Source: Patescibacteria group bacterium
GTDB lineage: Bacteria > Patescibacteriota > Gracilibacteria > UBA1369 > PNNO01
Direction: 5' to 3'
Assembly: GCA_018821175.1 (NCBI GenBank)
Contig: JAHJMX010000041.1
Coordinates: forward strand, 1-13,110
DNA length: 13,110 bases
How positions within the stretch are numbered: position 1 is the first letter of the stretch; each line of letters starts with the position of its first letter. Below are positions 1 to 7,116 of the stretch, in pieces. The notes under the pieces are model-generated. The model saw nothing but the letters and a program-made list of their open reading frames with translations, made no database searches and had not been told where the DNA came from. The position numbers were made by a program, and so were the translations under genes.

Positions 1-854
1 CTCCCCTATTTTAACGATGACTTCTTTAGTTAAATTGGAATCAAATTTCTTTTCGGCTTTTACAAGCAATTCCTTTGCCTTTATATTATCTGGATCAACA
101 CTTAAAAGTTCATACAAACTATCAATCGTTTTTTCATACTTTTTCTTTTGATACAAAATTAGAATATTTTCATAAGACTGATACGTAAAATCCTTTTTAG
201 CAAATTCCAATGTTAGCTCTTCCCTCTTTGCCGCTTTTCTATAAATAGATTTAATTTTTTCGCTCGCTGGATTAATTTCAAGCAATTTTTTTAGCAAAAT
301 TTCGATTTCTTTAAATTTTTTACTTCTAAGAAGGTCTTTTTCTTTTTCAAGTTCTTGATCAATAAGCAAATCCTTTGCCTTTGCAAGCATGCTTTCAGCC
401 CTTTGGTACCTAGGAACAACATCTAGCACCTTTTTAAGCAATATGATCGCTTCACGGAAATTTTGTATTGAAATTTTATCTTCTATATCTTTCATATATT
501 TATCCAAGAAAGCCTTTTGCTCTACAATTAGCTGTTTTTGATAAAGCTGTGAAGCTTTATGCAATTCATTCTCTACCGGTCTATAACCTGGCACATAACT
601 TTGTAAAACCTGTAATTTTTCGACTAATTCAGCGTATTTTTTCTCGCTCCAAAGCGGTTTTAGTATTTTAAATCTTTTTTCACACTTTCTACATTTTGCT
701 TAAATGCTGTTTTTTCAATTTCATATTGGAGTTTTTGAAGCCTACGATTTTCAGGAAAATTTAAAAGCATCTTATTGCACAAAGTATAAGCACTACGAAA
801 TTGCCCCGCTAAAATATGTTGATTTATTTTTTGAATTTCCTGGTCTAAATCCAT
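1..854 (-). CDS. TPR-like helical repeat protein, 3' end outside window, split by a -1 frameshift
   Basis: No specific function is recognised. Two overlapping minus-strand frames together encode 285 residues and run off the left edge. The first frame starts at ATG 854 and stops at TAA 660-662 (64 codons). The second is open from about 699 to 1 but has no usable start before the end of the first. Joining them by a -1 shift at position 666 gives five similar helix-turn-helix units of TPR type, each with an aromatic, then L-x-x-L-L, then a proline: residues about 15-48, 70-100, 130-160, 180-206 and 238-268. The repeats continue smoothly across the join, so both frames very probably encode one protein. 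TPR-like proteins usually act as protein-interaction scaffolds. No signal peptide is visible, so a cytoplasmic location, or an N-terminal domain on a larger protein, is likely. The break is either programmed frameshifting, a recent mutation or an assembly indel. Confidence 0.7.
653..680 (-). other. In-frame -1 slippery heptamer T_TTA_AAA with A6 run and small downstream stem
   Basis: On the minus strand the first TPR frame reads GAT TTA AAA TAC TAA. The heptamer T_TTA_AAA (672-666) is in the zero frame and fits the X_XXY_YYZ pattern for -1 slippage. A slip there re-reads base 666 and continues ATA CTA AAA CCG into the downstream repeat frame. The zero-frame stop follows after one more codon. 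Nine bases past the heptamer is a 4-bp stem CGCT/AGCG with a TTGG loop (656-645), which is a weak stimulator at best. An A6 run lies just upstream (680-675). Loss of one A from either A run would create the same frame change, so an indel is an equally good explanation. Confidence 0.5.
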
Positions 855-881
855 AAGCTTATAAAAATGTTTTATCCGCTA

Positions 882-911
882 ATTATAACAGGAAATAACA
901 CTAAAATGCAA
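882..911 (-). promoter_or_regulatory. Predicted extended -10 promoter for the TPR-like gene
   Basis: Minus strand: TTGCAT (911-906), an 18-base spacer, then TATAAT (887-882), a perfect -10 box preceded by TG one base upstream (extended -10). The predicted transcript start is near 875, leaving about 20 untranslated bases before ATG 854. The -35 box lies inside the inverted repeat at 905-932. Confidence 0.5.
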
Positions 912-932
912 TTCTCACACAAAGAATGCATT
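905..932. repeat. Imperfect inverted repeat between valS and the TPR-like gene
   Basis: Arms AATGCAATTCT (905-915) and AGAATGCATT (923-932) pair over 10 bp with one bulged base and a 7-base loop. It lies 19 bp past the valS stop and covers the -35 box of the downstream promoter. It could be a weak terminator for valS, although it is AT-rich and followed on the minus strand by only four T, or an operator dyad for the TPR-like gene. Confidence 0.4.
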
Positions 933-950
933 GTAATGTTCCAATAGAAA

Positions 951-3590
951 TTAAAGTTCGTTTAACTGTTTTTCAAATTTCTCTATTTGTTGTTGAACTT
1001 CAAAAAGTCTTTTCTTTTCTTTTTCAATAACTGCTTCTGGTGCGTTTGATACAAAACTTTGGTTTTTCAATTTTGACTCCAAACTCTTTGCAAAAGGTTT
1101 GATATTATCAAGTTCTTTCTGCAATCGCGCCCTTTCTTTTTCCACATCCACAAGCTCTTGAAGTGGCAAATAAACTTCAACATTACCAACAAAAACACAC
1201 ACAGCATGATCAATTTTATCGCCACTTTCCAAAATAGTTAAATTCTCAATACGCGCCATTCGCATAAGCGGTTCTTTTTTCTCTTCAAGGAAATTTTTGT
1301 ACTTACCAGAATAAATAGTTGCATGAATTTTTTTGCCTGGTTCAACACCATATTCACTTCGTACACTTCTTATATCTGAAATGATTTGATGTAAAATCTC
1401 CATTTCTTCAACTTCCTCCACAAAAAGTAAATCCTTACTAAACACAGGCCAACTTTCTGCAATAAGCATTTTATCTTTATTCAAGTTTCCCCAAAGCACT
1501 TCAGTAACAAATGGAATAAAAGGATGGATTAATTTGAGAACATCTTCAAGAACATGTAAAAGAACTTTCGGGTTCAAATGTTTCCCCTTACTTATTTCTA
1601 AATACCAGTCACAATATTCGCACCAAGTGAAATTGTAAATTTTTGTTCCAGCATCAGAAAATCTAAAATTCTCCATATCTTCAGTAACATCTTTAATTAA
1701 ATATTGGAGTTTAGTTAAAATCCACTTATCTGCTCGTGAAATTATATCATCTGTAGTAAAGGGACTCTCGAATGCTTCGTTATCAATATTCATCAATGCA
1801 AATCTCGATGCATTCCAAATTTTATTTACAAAATTTCTATAACCTGCGATTTTTTCTTCATATAAGCGCATATCATTACCAGGAGTTGATCCAATCAAAA
1901 AACTCAAACGAAGCGCATCTGTCCCATATTTATCAATCATATCAAGTGGATCGATACAACTTTCCGGATTTGATTTAGACATTTTTTTACCTTCACGGGT
2001 TCGAATTAATCCATGTAAATAAACTTTTTCAAACGGAATTGTATTAAGCGCATATGTTGTCATTAAAATCATTCTAGCAACCCAGAAGAAAATAATGTCA
2101 TAGCCGGTTTCAAGTACAGACGTTGGATGAAAATATTCAAGATCAGTAGTTCTCTCAGGCCAACCAAGTGTTGAGAAAGTCCATAATCCAGATGAAAACC
2201 AAGTATCAAGTACGTCAGGATCACGAGTCAATTTTTCACTTCCACACTTTGTACATTTAGATGGTTCATCAGCTTGAACAATAACTTCGGAACAATCATC
2301 GCAATACCAGACAGGGATTTGATGTCCAAACCAAAGTTGACGAGAAATACACCAATCATGCAAATTTTCCATCCAATTAAAATACGTTTTATCAAAATGT
2401 TCAGGAATAATTTCAATTTCCTTATTACGAACAACTTCTATCGCTTTTTCCTTCAAACTCTTTTTCTTATCACCATCTTGAATAATTGGCTTATCAACAG
2501 AAACAAACCATTGTTTAGAAATCAGTGGCTCAATTGCAGTTTTACATCTATAACAAACTGAAAGTTTATTTGCCAACTCTTCAGTCTTCACGAGCAAATC
2601 TTGCTCGATTAAATCTTCAATAATTTGTTTTTGAGCTTCTTTTGCAAATAAACCAGCATATTTTTCTCCAGCTGATTTTGTCATTTTACCTTCTTCATCA
2701 ATAACTTGAAATTCTTTAAGCCCATGTTTCTTCCCAATTTCCCAATCAACAATTGAATGTGCTGGTGTAAGTTTAAGTGCTCCAGTTCCAAATTCGAGGT
2801 CAACATGCTCATCAGCAATAATAGGGATTTCTCTTCCCTGCAAAGGTAAAATTAGAATTTTCCCAATCAAATCTTTGTAGCGATCATCACTTGGATTAAC
2901 AGCAACTGCACTATCTCCAAGCATTGTTTCGGGTCTAACAGTAGCAACAACGACAAATTTATCACTATCTTTAACTTGATATTTAATATGGTAAAGTTTT
3001 GCATTTTGCTCTTGATACTCTACTTCATCATCTGCAAGAGTAGACCCACAACGTGGACACCAATTCACGATCCGACTCCCACGATAAATTAGTTCATCAT
3101 GATACATCCGACTGAAAACCTCACGAACAGCTCTAGAGAGCCCTTCATCAAGGGTATATCTTTCTCTACTCCAATCACAACTAGCTCCCATTTTTCTGAT
3201 TTGGCTTCTAATAGTTCCTCTAGATTTTTCGACAAATTTATCCACTTCTTCTAAGAATTTTTCGCGTCCAAGATCCTGGCGAGTTATTCCTTTTGCCAAA
3301 AGATTTTTCTCCACACGATTCTGAGTTGCAATCCCAGCATGATCAGTGCCAGGCAACCACAAAGCAGAAAACCCTTGCATTCTTTTATATCTAATCATTG
3401 CATCTTCAAGCGCTAACATAGACGAATGCCCCAAGTGTAAAACTCCTGTCGCATTTGGAGGTGGCATTGAAATTGTGAATGGTTTTTTATTTGGATCAAC
3501 TTTTGGGCTAAATATTCCAGATTCTTCCCACATTTTATATATAGAATCTTCATACATTTTAGCCTCATAAGCCTTTTCTATTTCTTTCAC
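951..3590 (-). CDS. valS: Valyl-tRNA synthetase
   Basis: Class I aminoacyl-tRNA synthetase that charges tRNA-Val with valine in the cytoplasm. The protein has 879 residues, normal for the family. Visible landmarks are PPPNATG followed by the HIGH-type motif HLGH (52-55), the GTDHAGIATQ segment (81-90), the CP1 editing domain with ATVRPETMLGD (216-226) and GTGALKLTPAH (268-278), Cys pairs typical of zinc-binding ValRS (CPRC 178-181, CYRC 346-349, CDDC 430-433, CTKC 446-449), DTWFSSGLW (462-470), and KMSKS (536-540). The anticodon-binding helical domain follows. The tail, about 813-879, is the Lys/Glu-rich coiled-coil tRNA arm typical of ValRS. The start is GTG at 3590. The next in-frame ATG (codon 12) would cut into the conserved N-terminal helix, so GTG is preferred. 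No Shine-Dalgarno sequence precedes it. It is divergent from the unknown gene at 3745. Confidence 0.98.
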   Translation of the reverse strand: MKEIEKAYEAKMYEDSIYKMWEESGIFSPKVDPNKKPFTISMPPPNATGVLHLGHSSMLALEDAMIRYKRMQGFSALWLPGTDHAGIATQNRVEKNLLAKGITRQDLGREKFLEEVDKFVEKSRGTIRSQIRKMGASCDWSRERYTLDEGLSRAVREVFSRMYHDELIYRGSRIVNWCPRCGSTLADDEVEYQEQNAKLYHIKYQVKDSDKFVVVATVRPETMLGDSAVAVNPSDDRYKDLIGKILILPLQGREIPIIADEHVDLEFGTGALKLTPAHSIVDWEIGKKHGLKEFQVIDEEGKMTKSAGEKYAGLFAKEAQKQIIEDLIEQDLLVKTEELANKLSVCYRCKTAIEPLISKQWFVSVDKPIIQDGDKKKSLKEKAIEVVRNKEIEIIPEHFDKTYFNWMENLHDWCISRQLWFGHQIPVWYCDDCSEVIVQADEPSKCTKCGSEKLTRDPDVLDTWFSSGLWTFSTLGWPERTTDLEYFHPTSVLETGYDIIFFWVARMILMTTYALNTIPFEKVYLHGLIRTREGKKMSKSNPESCIDPLDMIDKYGTDALRLSFLIGSTPGNDMRLYEEKIAGYRNFVNKIWNASRFALMNIDNEAFESPFTTDDIISRADKWILTKLQYLIKDVTEDMENFRFSDAGTKIYNFTWCEYCDWYLEISKGKHLNPKVLLHVLEDVLKLIHPFIPFVTEVLWGNLNKDKMLIAESWPVFSKDLLFVEEVEEMEILHQIISDIRSVRSEYGVEPGKKIHATIYSGKYKNFLEEKKEPLMRMARIENLTILESGDKIDHAVCVFVGNVEVYLPLQELVDVEKERARLQKELDNIKPFAKSLESKLKNQSFVSNAPEAVIEKEKKRLFEVQQQIEKFEKQLNEL

Positions 3591-3691
3591 AGTATTGTTT
3601 GGTTATAATGGCCCTGCAAAAAGTTTGGGCAACATGAGATTTCTATAATTATATAGCATAAAAATCGAAATATTTATAGCTTATTGCCAAA

Positions 3692-3720
3692 TTGATTAAA
3701 GGGCTGTTTCATGGTATGAT
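3692..3720 (+). promoter_or_regulatory. Predicted sigma-70 promoter for the 170-codon unknown gene
   Basis: TTGATT (3692-3697), a 17-base spacer, then TATGAT (3715-3720). Transcription would start near 3727, leaving a leader of only about 18 bases before ATG 3745, with no Shine-Dalgarno motif. For valS on the opposite strand, the same 154-bp intergenic region offers only a TATAAC box (3607-3602) without a well-spaced -35. Confidence 0.5.
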
Positions 3721-3744
3721 ATACGGGTTAATAGATTCTTCAAA

Positions 3745-4257
3745 ATGACTGATCAAAATCTAAAAAATACAGCACCTGAGCAATTCAACTTTACTCCTCA
3801 GGAAAAAACCAAGAGTCCACTTGAAAGAGATGAGACAAAACTGCATGAAACAAAAATTTCTGTAGGGCTTGAAGCTGAAGAAATCCTTGAAGGCGAAGAA
3901 ATGACTTCAGGTGAAATTTCGGAAAAAAATCGAGCACAAAAAGATAATTACGGGAATGGAAGTAAAAATGGACAAAAAGTAGTACAAAGCAATTATGAGC
4001 TCAATCTTCCGCGAATCAAGAATATGAAGAAGGAAGTGCGCAAGGAACTTGAGAAAGAAATTGATTTCCTAAAGAAAAAAATAGATTTTGTTATGAAGAA
4101 AAATGGGACAATCGATGCCCACAATTTAAATAACTTAATGAGACGCTTAAGACAGCTTCGTGAAATACTTTCATCCCTTGCTCATGGAGCAGCTGATATG
4201 GTTAAGGATCTGTGGATCAAATACGTTCGAGAAAGAAGGCAAAAACGAAAACTTTAA
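3745..4257 (+). CDS. Hypothetical protein: acidic disordered N-terminus plus basic helical C-terminus
   Basis: Not recognised. The 170-residue product has two parts. Residues 1-85 are rich in Glu, Lys, Asn, Gln, Ser and Thr, lack hydrophobic clusters and look disordered, with an acidic stretch near 43-60. Residues 88-168 are strongly helical and charged and look like a helical hairpin or short coiled coil: a Lys/Glu-rich helix (93-119), a turn around NGTIDAHN, a helix with LMRRLRQLREILSSL (131-145) and a very basic end (RERRQKRKL). No Cys, signal peptide or membrane segment is seen. The basic tail could bind nucleic acid or a membrane surface, but that is speculation. It has its own predicted promoter and converges on nadA with a 4-bp stop overlap. 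Coding is supported by its length, a sensible composition and the lack of a better frame on either strand. Confidence 0.75.
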   Translation: MTDQNLKNTAPEQFNFTPQEKTKSPLERDETKLHETKISVGLEAEEILEGEEMTSGEISEKNRAQKDNYGNGSKNGQKVVQSNYELNLPRIKNMKKEVRKELEKEIDFLKKKIDFVMKKNGTIDAHNLNNLMRRLRQLREILSSLAHGAADMVKDLWIKYVRERRQKRKL

Positions 4258-5330
4258 GAAAGCTCAAACATGCTATTTATTGCAATCAAGGCTTTTTCTT
4301 TAATGTTTTTTGGCACAATAATTTGGTTTTCAACTTTCCCTTCTGCCAAACTTTCCAAAATCCAAAGTAAATTTTGCGGAGAAATTCTTTCCATTGTCGC
4401 ACACATGCAAGTAGGGACATTAAGGCTAAGTATTCTTTTGTTAGGATATTCTTTGGCAAGACGCGAAACCAAATGAGCTTCTGTTCCAACGGCAAAAATA
4501 GATCCATCTGGCGCTTCTGAAACAACTTTTATTATATAACTAGTAGATCCTATTTCATCAGCTTGAATGGCAAGCGATTCTGGGACTTCCGGATGTACAA
4601 TTACGCGCAAATCAGGATATTTTTCACGTAATAAATCTAAATTTGCACTCTCGAAACGTTTATGTACAGGGCAGTACCCATCCCAAGTAATAATTTTTGC
4701 GGTTTTGATTTTTTCGGGCGAAAGTCCTCCGAAATCCTCTTCTCTATTCCATAAAACAATTTCTTTATCCTTTAAACCAAGTCTCATTGCGGTATTAGTT
4801 CCCAAATATCTATCTGGGAAAAAGAATACTTGTTTCCCTTGATTAAAAGCCCAATCCAAAACTTTCCCAGCATTTGATGAAGTACAAGTAAGCCCGCCAT
4901 TCTCTCCGCAAAAAGCTTTCACTGTTGCAGCACTATTCACATAAGTAACTGGAACAACATTGCTAATATCTGCAACAACTTGCGCAATTTCATCCCAAGC
5001 CTTCTGGATTTGATATTCATTTGCCATATCCGCCATTGGGCATCCGGCAGCCAAATCAGGTAAAATTACCTTTTGATTATCCGCAGTAACGATATCCGCT
5101 GTCTCTGCCATAAATTTAACCCCACAAAAAACAATATATTTTGAATTAATTTTTGCAGCCTCCTGAGAAAGCCCAAGGGAATCCCCTGTCGCATCTGCAA
5201 ATTGTATAACTTCATCACGTTGATAATGATGCCCCAAAATAAACACATCCTTTCCAAGCAGCGCTTTTAAATGGCGGATTTTTAAGATCGCCTGTTCATC
5301 GGAAATGGCTTTATACTTTTCTGGAAGCAT
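4254..5330 (-). CDS. nadA: Quinolinate synthase NadA
   Basis: Condenses iminoaspartate with dihydroxyacetone phosphate to give quinolinate, the second step of de novo NAD synthesis from aspartate. It is an oxygen-sensitive [4Fe-4S] enzyme. The protein has 358 residues, the usual length of the longer bacterial form. Landmarks are ILGHHYQRDEV (31-41), FCGVKFMAETA (68-78), AGCPMADM (95-102), VTYVNSAATVKA (128-139), WDGYCPVH (216-223), VIVHPEVP (243-250), GSTSYII (261-267) and VPTCMCATMERI (305-316). By comparison with the family, the cluster ligands should be Cys97, Cys220 and one of Cys308 or Cys310. All are present, so the enzyme should be active. It starts at ATG 5330, shares a 49-bp divergent region with nadC, and its stop overlaps the converging unknown gene by 4 bp (TTAA). 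Confidence 0.97.
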   Translation of the reverse strand: MLPEKYKAISDEQAILKIRHLKALLGKDVFILGHHYQRDEVIQFADATGDSLGLSQEAAKINSKYIVFCGVKFMAETADIVTADNQKVILPDLAAGCPMADMANEYQIQKAWDEIAQVVADISNVVPVTYVNSAATVKAFCGENGGLTCTSSNAGKVLDWAFNQGKQVFFFPDRYLGTNTAMRLGLKDKEIVLWNREEDFGGLSPEKIKTAKIITWDGYCPVHKRFESANLDLLREKYPDLRVIVHPEVPESLAIQADEIGSTSYIIKVVSEAPDGSIFAVGTEAHLVSRLAKEYPNKRILSLNVPTCMCATMERISPQNLLWILESLAEGKVENQIIVPKNIKEKALIAINSMFELS

Positions 5331-5379
5331 GTTATAAAAGTAACAGATAAAAACTCATTCGTACGCAAAAAATAATATC
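5331..5379. promoter_or_regulatory. Divergent nadA-nadC intergenic region
   Basis: This 49-bp AT-rich region must carry both 5' signals unless promoters lie inside the genes. I see no convincing -35/-10 pair on either strand. A TATAAC box abuts the nadA ATG on the minus strand (5336-5331) and a TAATAT box abuts the nadC ATG on the plus strand (5373-5378). Both are too close to the start codons for a normal leader. A 6-bp palindrome CGTACG (5360-5365) lies roughly mid-region. Its shortness suggests joint control of both NAD genes, but no known operator is recognised. Confidence 0.35.
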
Positions 5380-6360
5380 ATGATTAAAGATCGTGCTCAA
5401 ATTGTACAAGAGTTGTATAACCAGAGCAATCAGTTGAATTCCAAAAACAGCTTATATAAACAATGGATTTTCCGTTATACCTTTCTGGAACTAGAAAAAG
5501 ATTTACAAGAAAATGGTGACATTACAACAGACAGCATAATTCATGAACCAAAAAAAGTCACAGCGCGAATTTATGCTAATGAAGGTGGTATTTTAGCTGG
5601 AGGGGACGAAATAAATTATTTTTTAATGGAAAGTGATTCAGCTTTTAAACCACAAATAAAAAATTTAGAAATCACTCAACGATTACGAGATGGTGATTTC
5701 TTTGCCAAAGACGACATGATTATGGAAATAGTAGGAGATATTAAAGATATTCTTAAAGTAGAAAGAATTGTCTTGAATTTGATTTCGCATATGAGTTCAA
5801 TCGCAACTAAGACGAGCCGAATTATCGAAATTGCAAACAAAGCAAACCCAAATGTATGTATTGTCCCAACACGAAAAACAACTTGGGGGCTTTTAGATAA
5901 ACGTGCAACTTTTTTGGGCGGCGGAGGGACTCATCGTTTGAATCTTTCAGACGCAATTTTGATCAAAGATAATCATTTGGCATTTTTCGAAAATTCTCCT
6001 GTGAAATTATTCGAAAATTTTATACCTCCAAAAAAACCATACAAATTCTTCGAAATAGAGATTGATGATCCAGATCAAGTAATTGAAACTGCAAAACTTT
6101 TAGTGAAATTACAAACAGCAAAAAAAATCCCAAGTCCTGCAATTATGATGTTCGACAATATCGTCCCACTCAAAATAGAACAATTACTCAGAAAATTACG
6201 TGAAGAAGCGCTTTACGACAATTTGATATTTGAAGCATCTGGTGGGATTAATGAAAATAATATTGAAAGATATGCAAAAACTGGAATCGACATAATCTCA
6301 ATGGGATCACTCACTCAAAAAATCGAACCGATAGATATTTCGCTAGAAATTGGAATGTAA
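5380..6360 (+). CDS. nadC: Quinolinate phosphoribosyltransferase (decarboxylating) NadC
   Basis: Converts quinolinate and PRPP to nicotinate mononucleotide, CO2 and pyrophosphate, the step after NadA. The 326 residues exceed the usual 280-300 because about 30 extra helical residues precede the conserved start of the fold. Landmarks are NGDITTD (45-51), VERIVLNLISHMSSIAT (127-143), TRKTTWG (164-170), LGGGGTHRLNLSD (179-191), LIKDNHL (194-200), EIEIDD (225-230), MFDN (257-260), EASGGI (285-290) and ISMGSLT (306-312). These cover the PRPP- and quinolinate-binding residues of the family. The active-site loop reads TRKTTWGLLDK rather than the usual TRKTTPGLRxLEK, about two residues shorter, so this belongs to a divergent NadC subgroup. 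The neighbouring nadA makes the assignment firm. It has no Shine-Dalgarno site and is followed after 11 bp by a membrane protein gene, probably on the same transcript. Confidence 0.95.
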   Translation: MIKDRAQIVQELYNQSNQLNSKNSLYKQWIFRYTFLELEKDLQENGDITTDSIIHEPKKVTARIYANEGGILAGGDEINYFLMESDSAFKPQIKNLEITQRLRDGDFFAKDDMIMEIVGDIKDILKVERIVLNLISHMSSIATKTSRIIEIANKANPNVCIVPTRKTTWGLLDKRATFLGGGGTHRLNLSDAILIKDNHLAFFENSPVKLFENFIPPKKPYKFFEIEIDDPDQVIETAKLLVKLQTAKKIPSPAIMMFDNIVPLKIEQLLRKLREEALYDNLIFEASGGINENNIERYAKTGIDIISMGSLTQKIEPIDISLEIGM

Positions 6361-6371
6361 CCAAATTATTT

Positions 6372-6785
6372 ATGAAACTTGAATTCTGGAAAAACTTACC
6401 AACTTGGCTTAAAGGTGGAATAATTGGCGCACTTGTTGCATTAATCGGATTATTTCTTCCTAATTTAATACCCTCTATTGGAATAAATTTTAGGGATCAA
6501 AATTTAATTATCGCGACAATTTATTTAATTATATTTATGCCTTTTCAGGCAATTAGCTTGTTTTTAATCATTTCTGGAACTTTTGGTTGTAGGTTTAAAT
6601 TCGACCCTTGCACTACAGAAGCAATAGTAGGACAAATATTAACAGTCATTTTATTATTCGGAATTGGCGCTTACTTAGAATGGATGAAGAGCAAGAAAAA
6701 ACTAAAAGAAGGAATAGCAATGGTTATTCTTACGATCATAATCGTAATAACGTCATGGATGTTATTGCAAGGAGTGATCAATTAA
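6372..6785 (+). CDS. Small membrane protein with four predicted transmembrane helices
   Basis: Family not recognised. The 137-residue product is very hydrophobic, with four likely membrane segments at about 13-34, 44-70, 83-104 and 113-136. Short connecting loops include a Cys-containing stretch between helices 2 and 3 (GCRFKFDPC, Cys73 and Cys79) and a strongly basic loop between helices 3 and 4 (KSKKKLKEG), which suggests that this loop and both termini face the cytoplasm. Having two cysteines on the opposite side would permit a disulfide; this is inference. It begins 11 bp after the nadC stop, so co-transcription with nadC is likely, but a role in NAD or precursor transport is only a guess by position. 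Its stop overlaps the converging HIT gene by 4 bp (TTAA, 6782-6785). Confidence 0.8.
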   Translation: MKLEFWKNLPTWLKGGIIGALVALIGLFLPNLIPSIGINFRDQNLIIATIYLIIFMPFQAISLFLIISGTFGCRFKFDPCTTEAIVGQILTVILLFGIGAYLEWMKSKKKLKEGIAMVILTIIIVITSWMLLQGVIN

Positions 6786-7099
6786 TTACCCATCAAGTGC
6801 AAATGGATGTGGAAAATGATTTGCCCAGCTTCGCGACCGACATTAAATAGAAGTTTGTAACTTTTGCATTTCTCCTTTTCTGCAATTTCTTTCGCAACTT
6901 TAACAAGATGACCAATTATTTGCTCATCCCCTTCTTCCATATCAGCAATGGTAGAAATGTGTTTTCGTGGAACAATCAAAATATGTACACGCGCTCTAGG
7001 ATTAATATCCTTAAAAGCAAAACAAATATCGTCTTCATATACTATTTCTGAATCAACGACTTTATTGATAATCTTACAAAAAAGACAATCCGTCATCAT
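6782..7099 (-). CDS. HIT family protein (histidine-triad nucleotide-binding hydrolase)
   Basis: Small cytoplasmic nucleotide-binding protein of the HINT branch. Family members hydrolyse purine nucleoside phosphoramidates such as AMP-lysine, with the central His of the triad as nucleophile. The 105 residues match the family length (about 105-140). Landmarks are the N-terminal DCLFCKI (4-10) with Cys5 and Cys8, a pair that helps bind zinc in many bacterial members, YEDDICFAFKDINPRARVHILIVPRKHI (21-48), NVGREAGQIIFH (86-97) and the triad HIHLHL (97-102). The protein ends three residues after the triad, which is usual for the short bacterial form. There are two adjacent ATG codons at the start (7099 and 7096) and no Shine-Dalgarno motif to choose between them. 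It starts 17 bp after the sigma-4/HARE gene on the same strand, so it is probably co-transcribed from that gene's promoter. Confidence 0.95.
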   Translation of the reverse strand: MMTDCLFCKIINKVVDSEIVYEDDICFAFKDINPRARVHILIVPRKHISTIADMEEGDEQIIGHLVKVAKEIAEKEKCKSYKLLFNVGREAGQIIFHIHLHLMGN

Positions 7100-7116
7100 A
7101 AACTTAAGAAAAGATG

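Noticed and set aside
2274..2561. 95-codon open frame antisense to valS
   Set aside because: It mirrors conserved ValRS sequence and its product has no recognisable domain or start signal.
3602..3632. Full sigma-70 promoter for valS
   Set aside because: TATAAC is present, but the nearest -35-like TTGCCC gives a 19-base spacer and an almost absent leader, so I did not list it as a feature.
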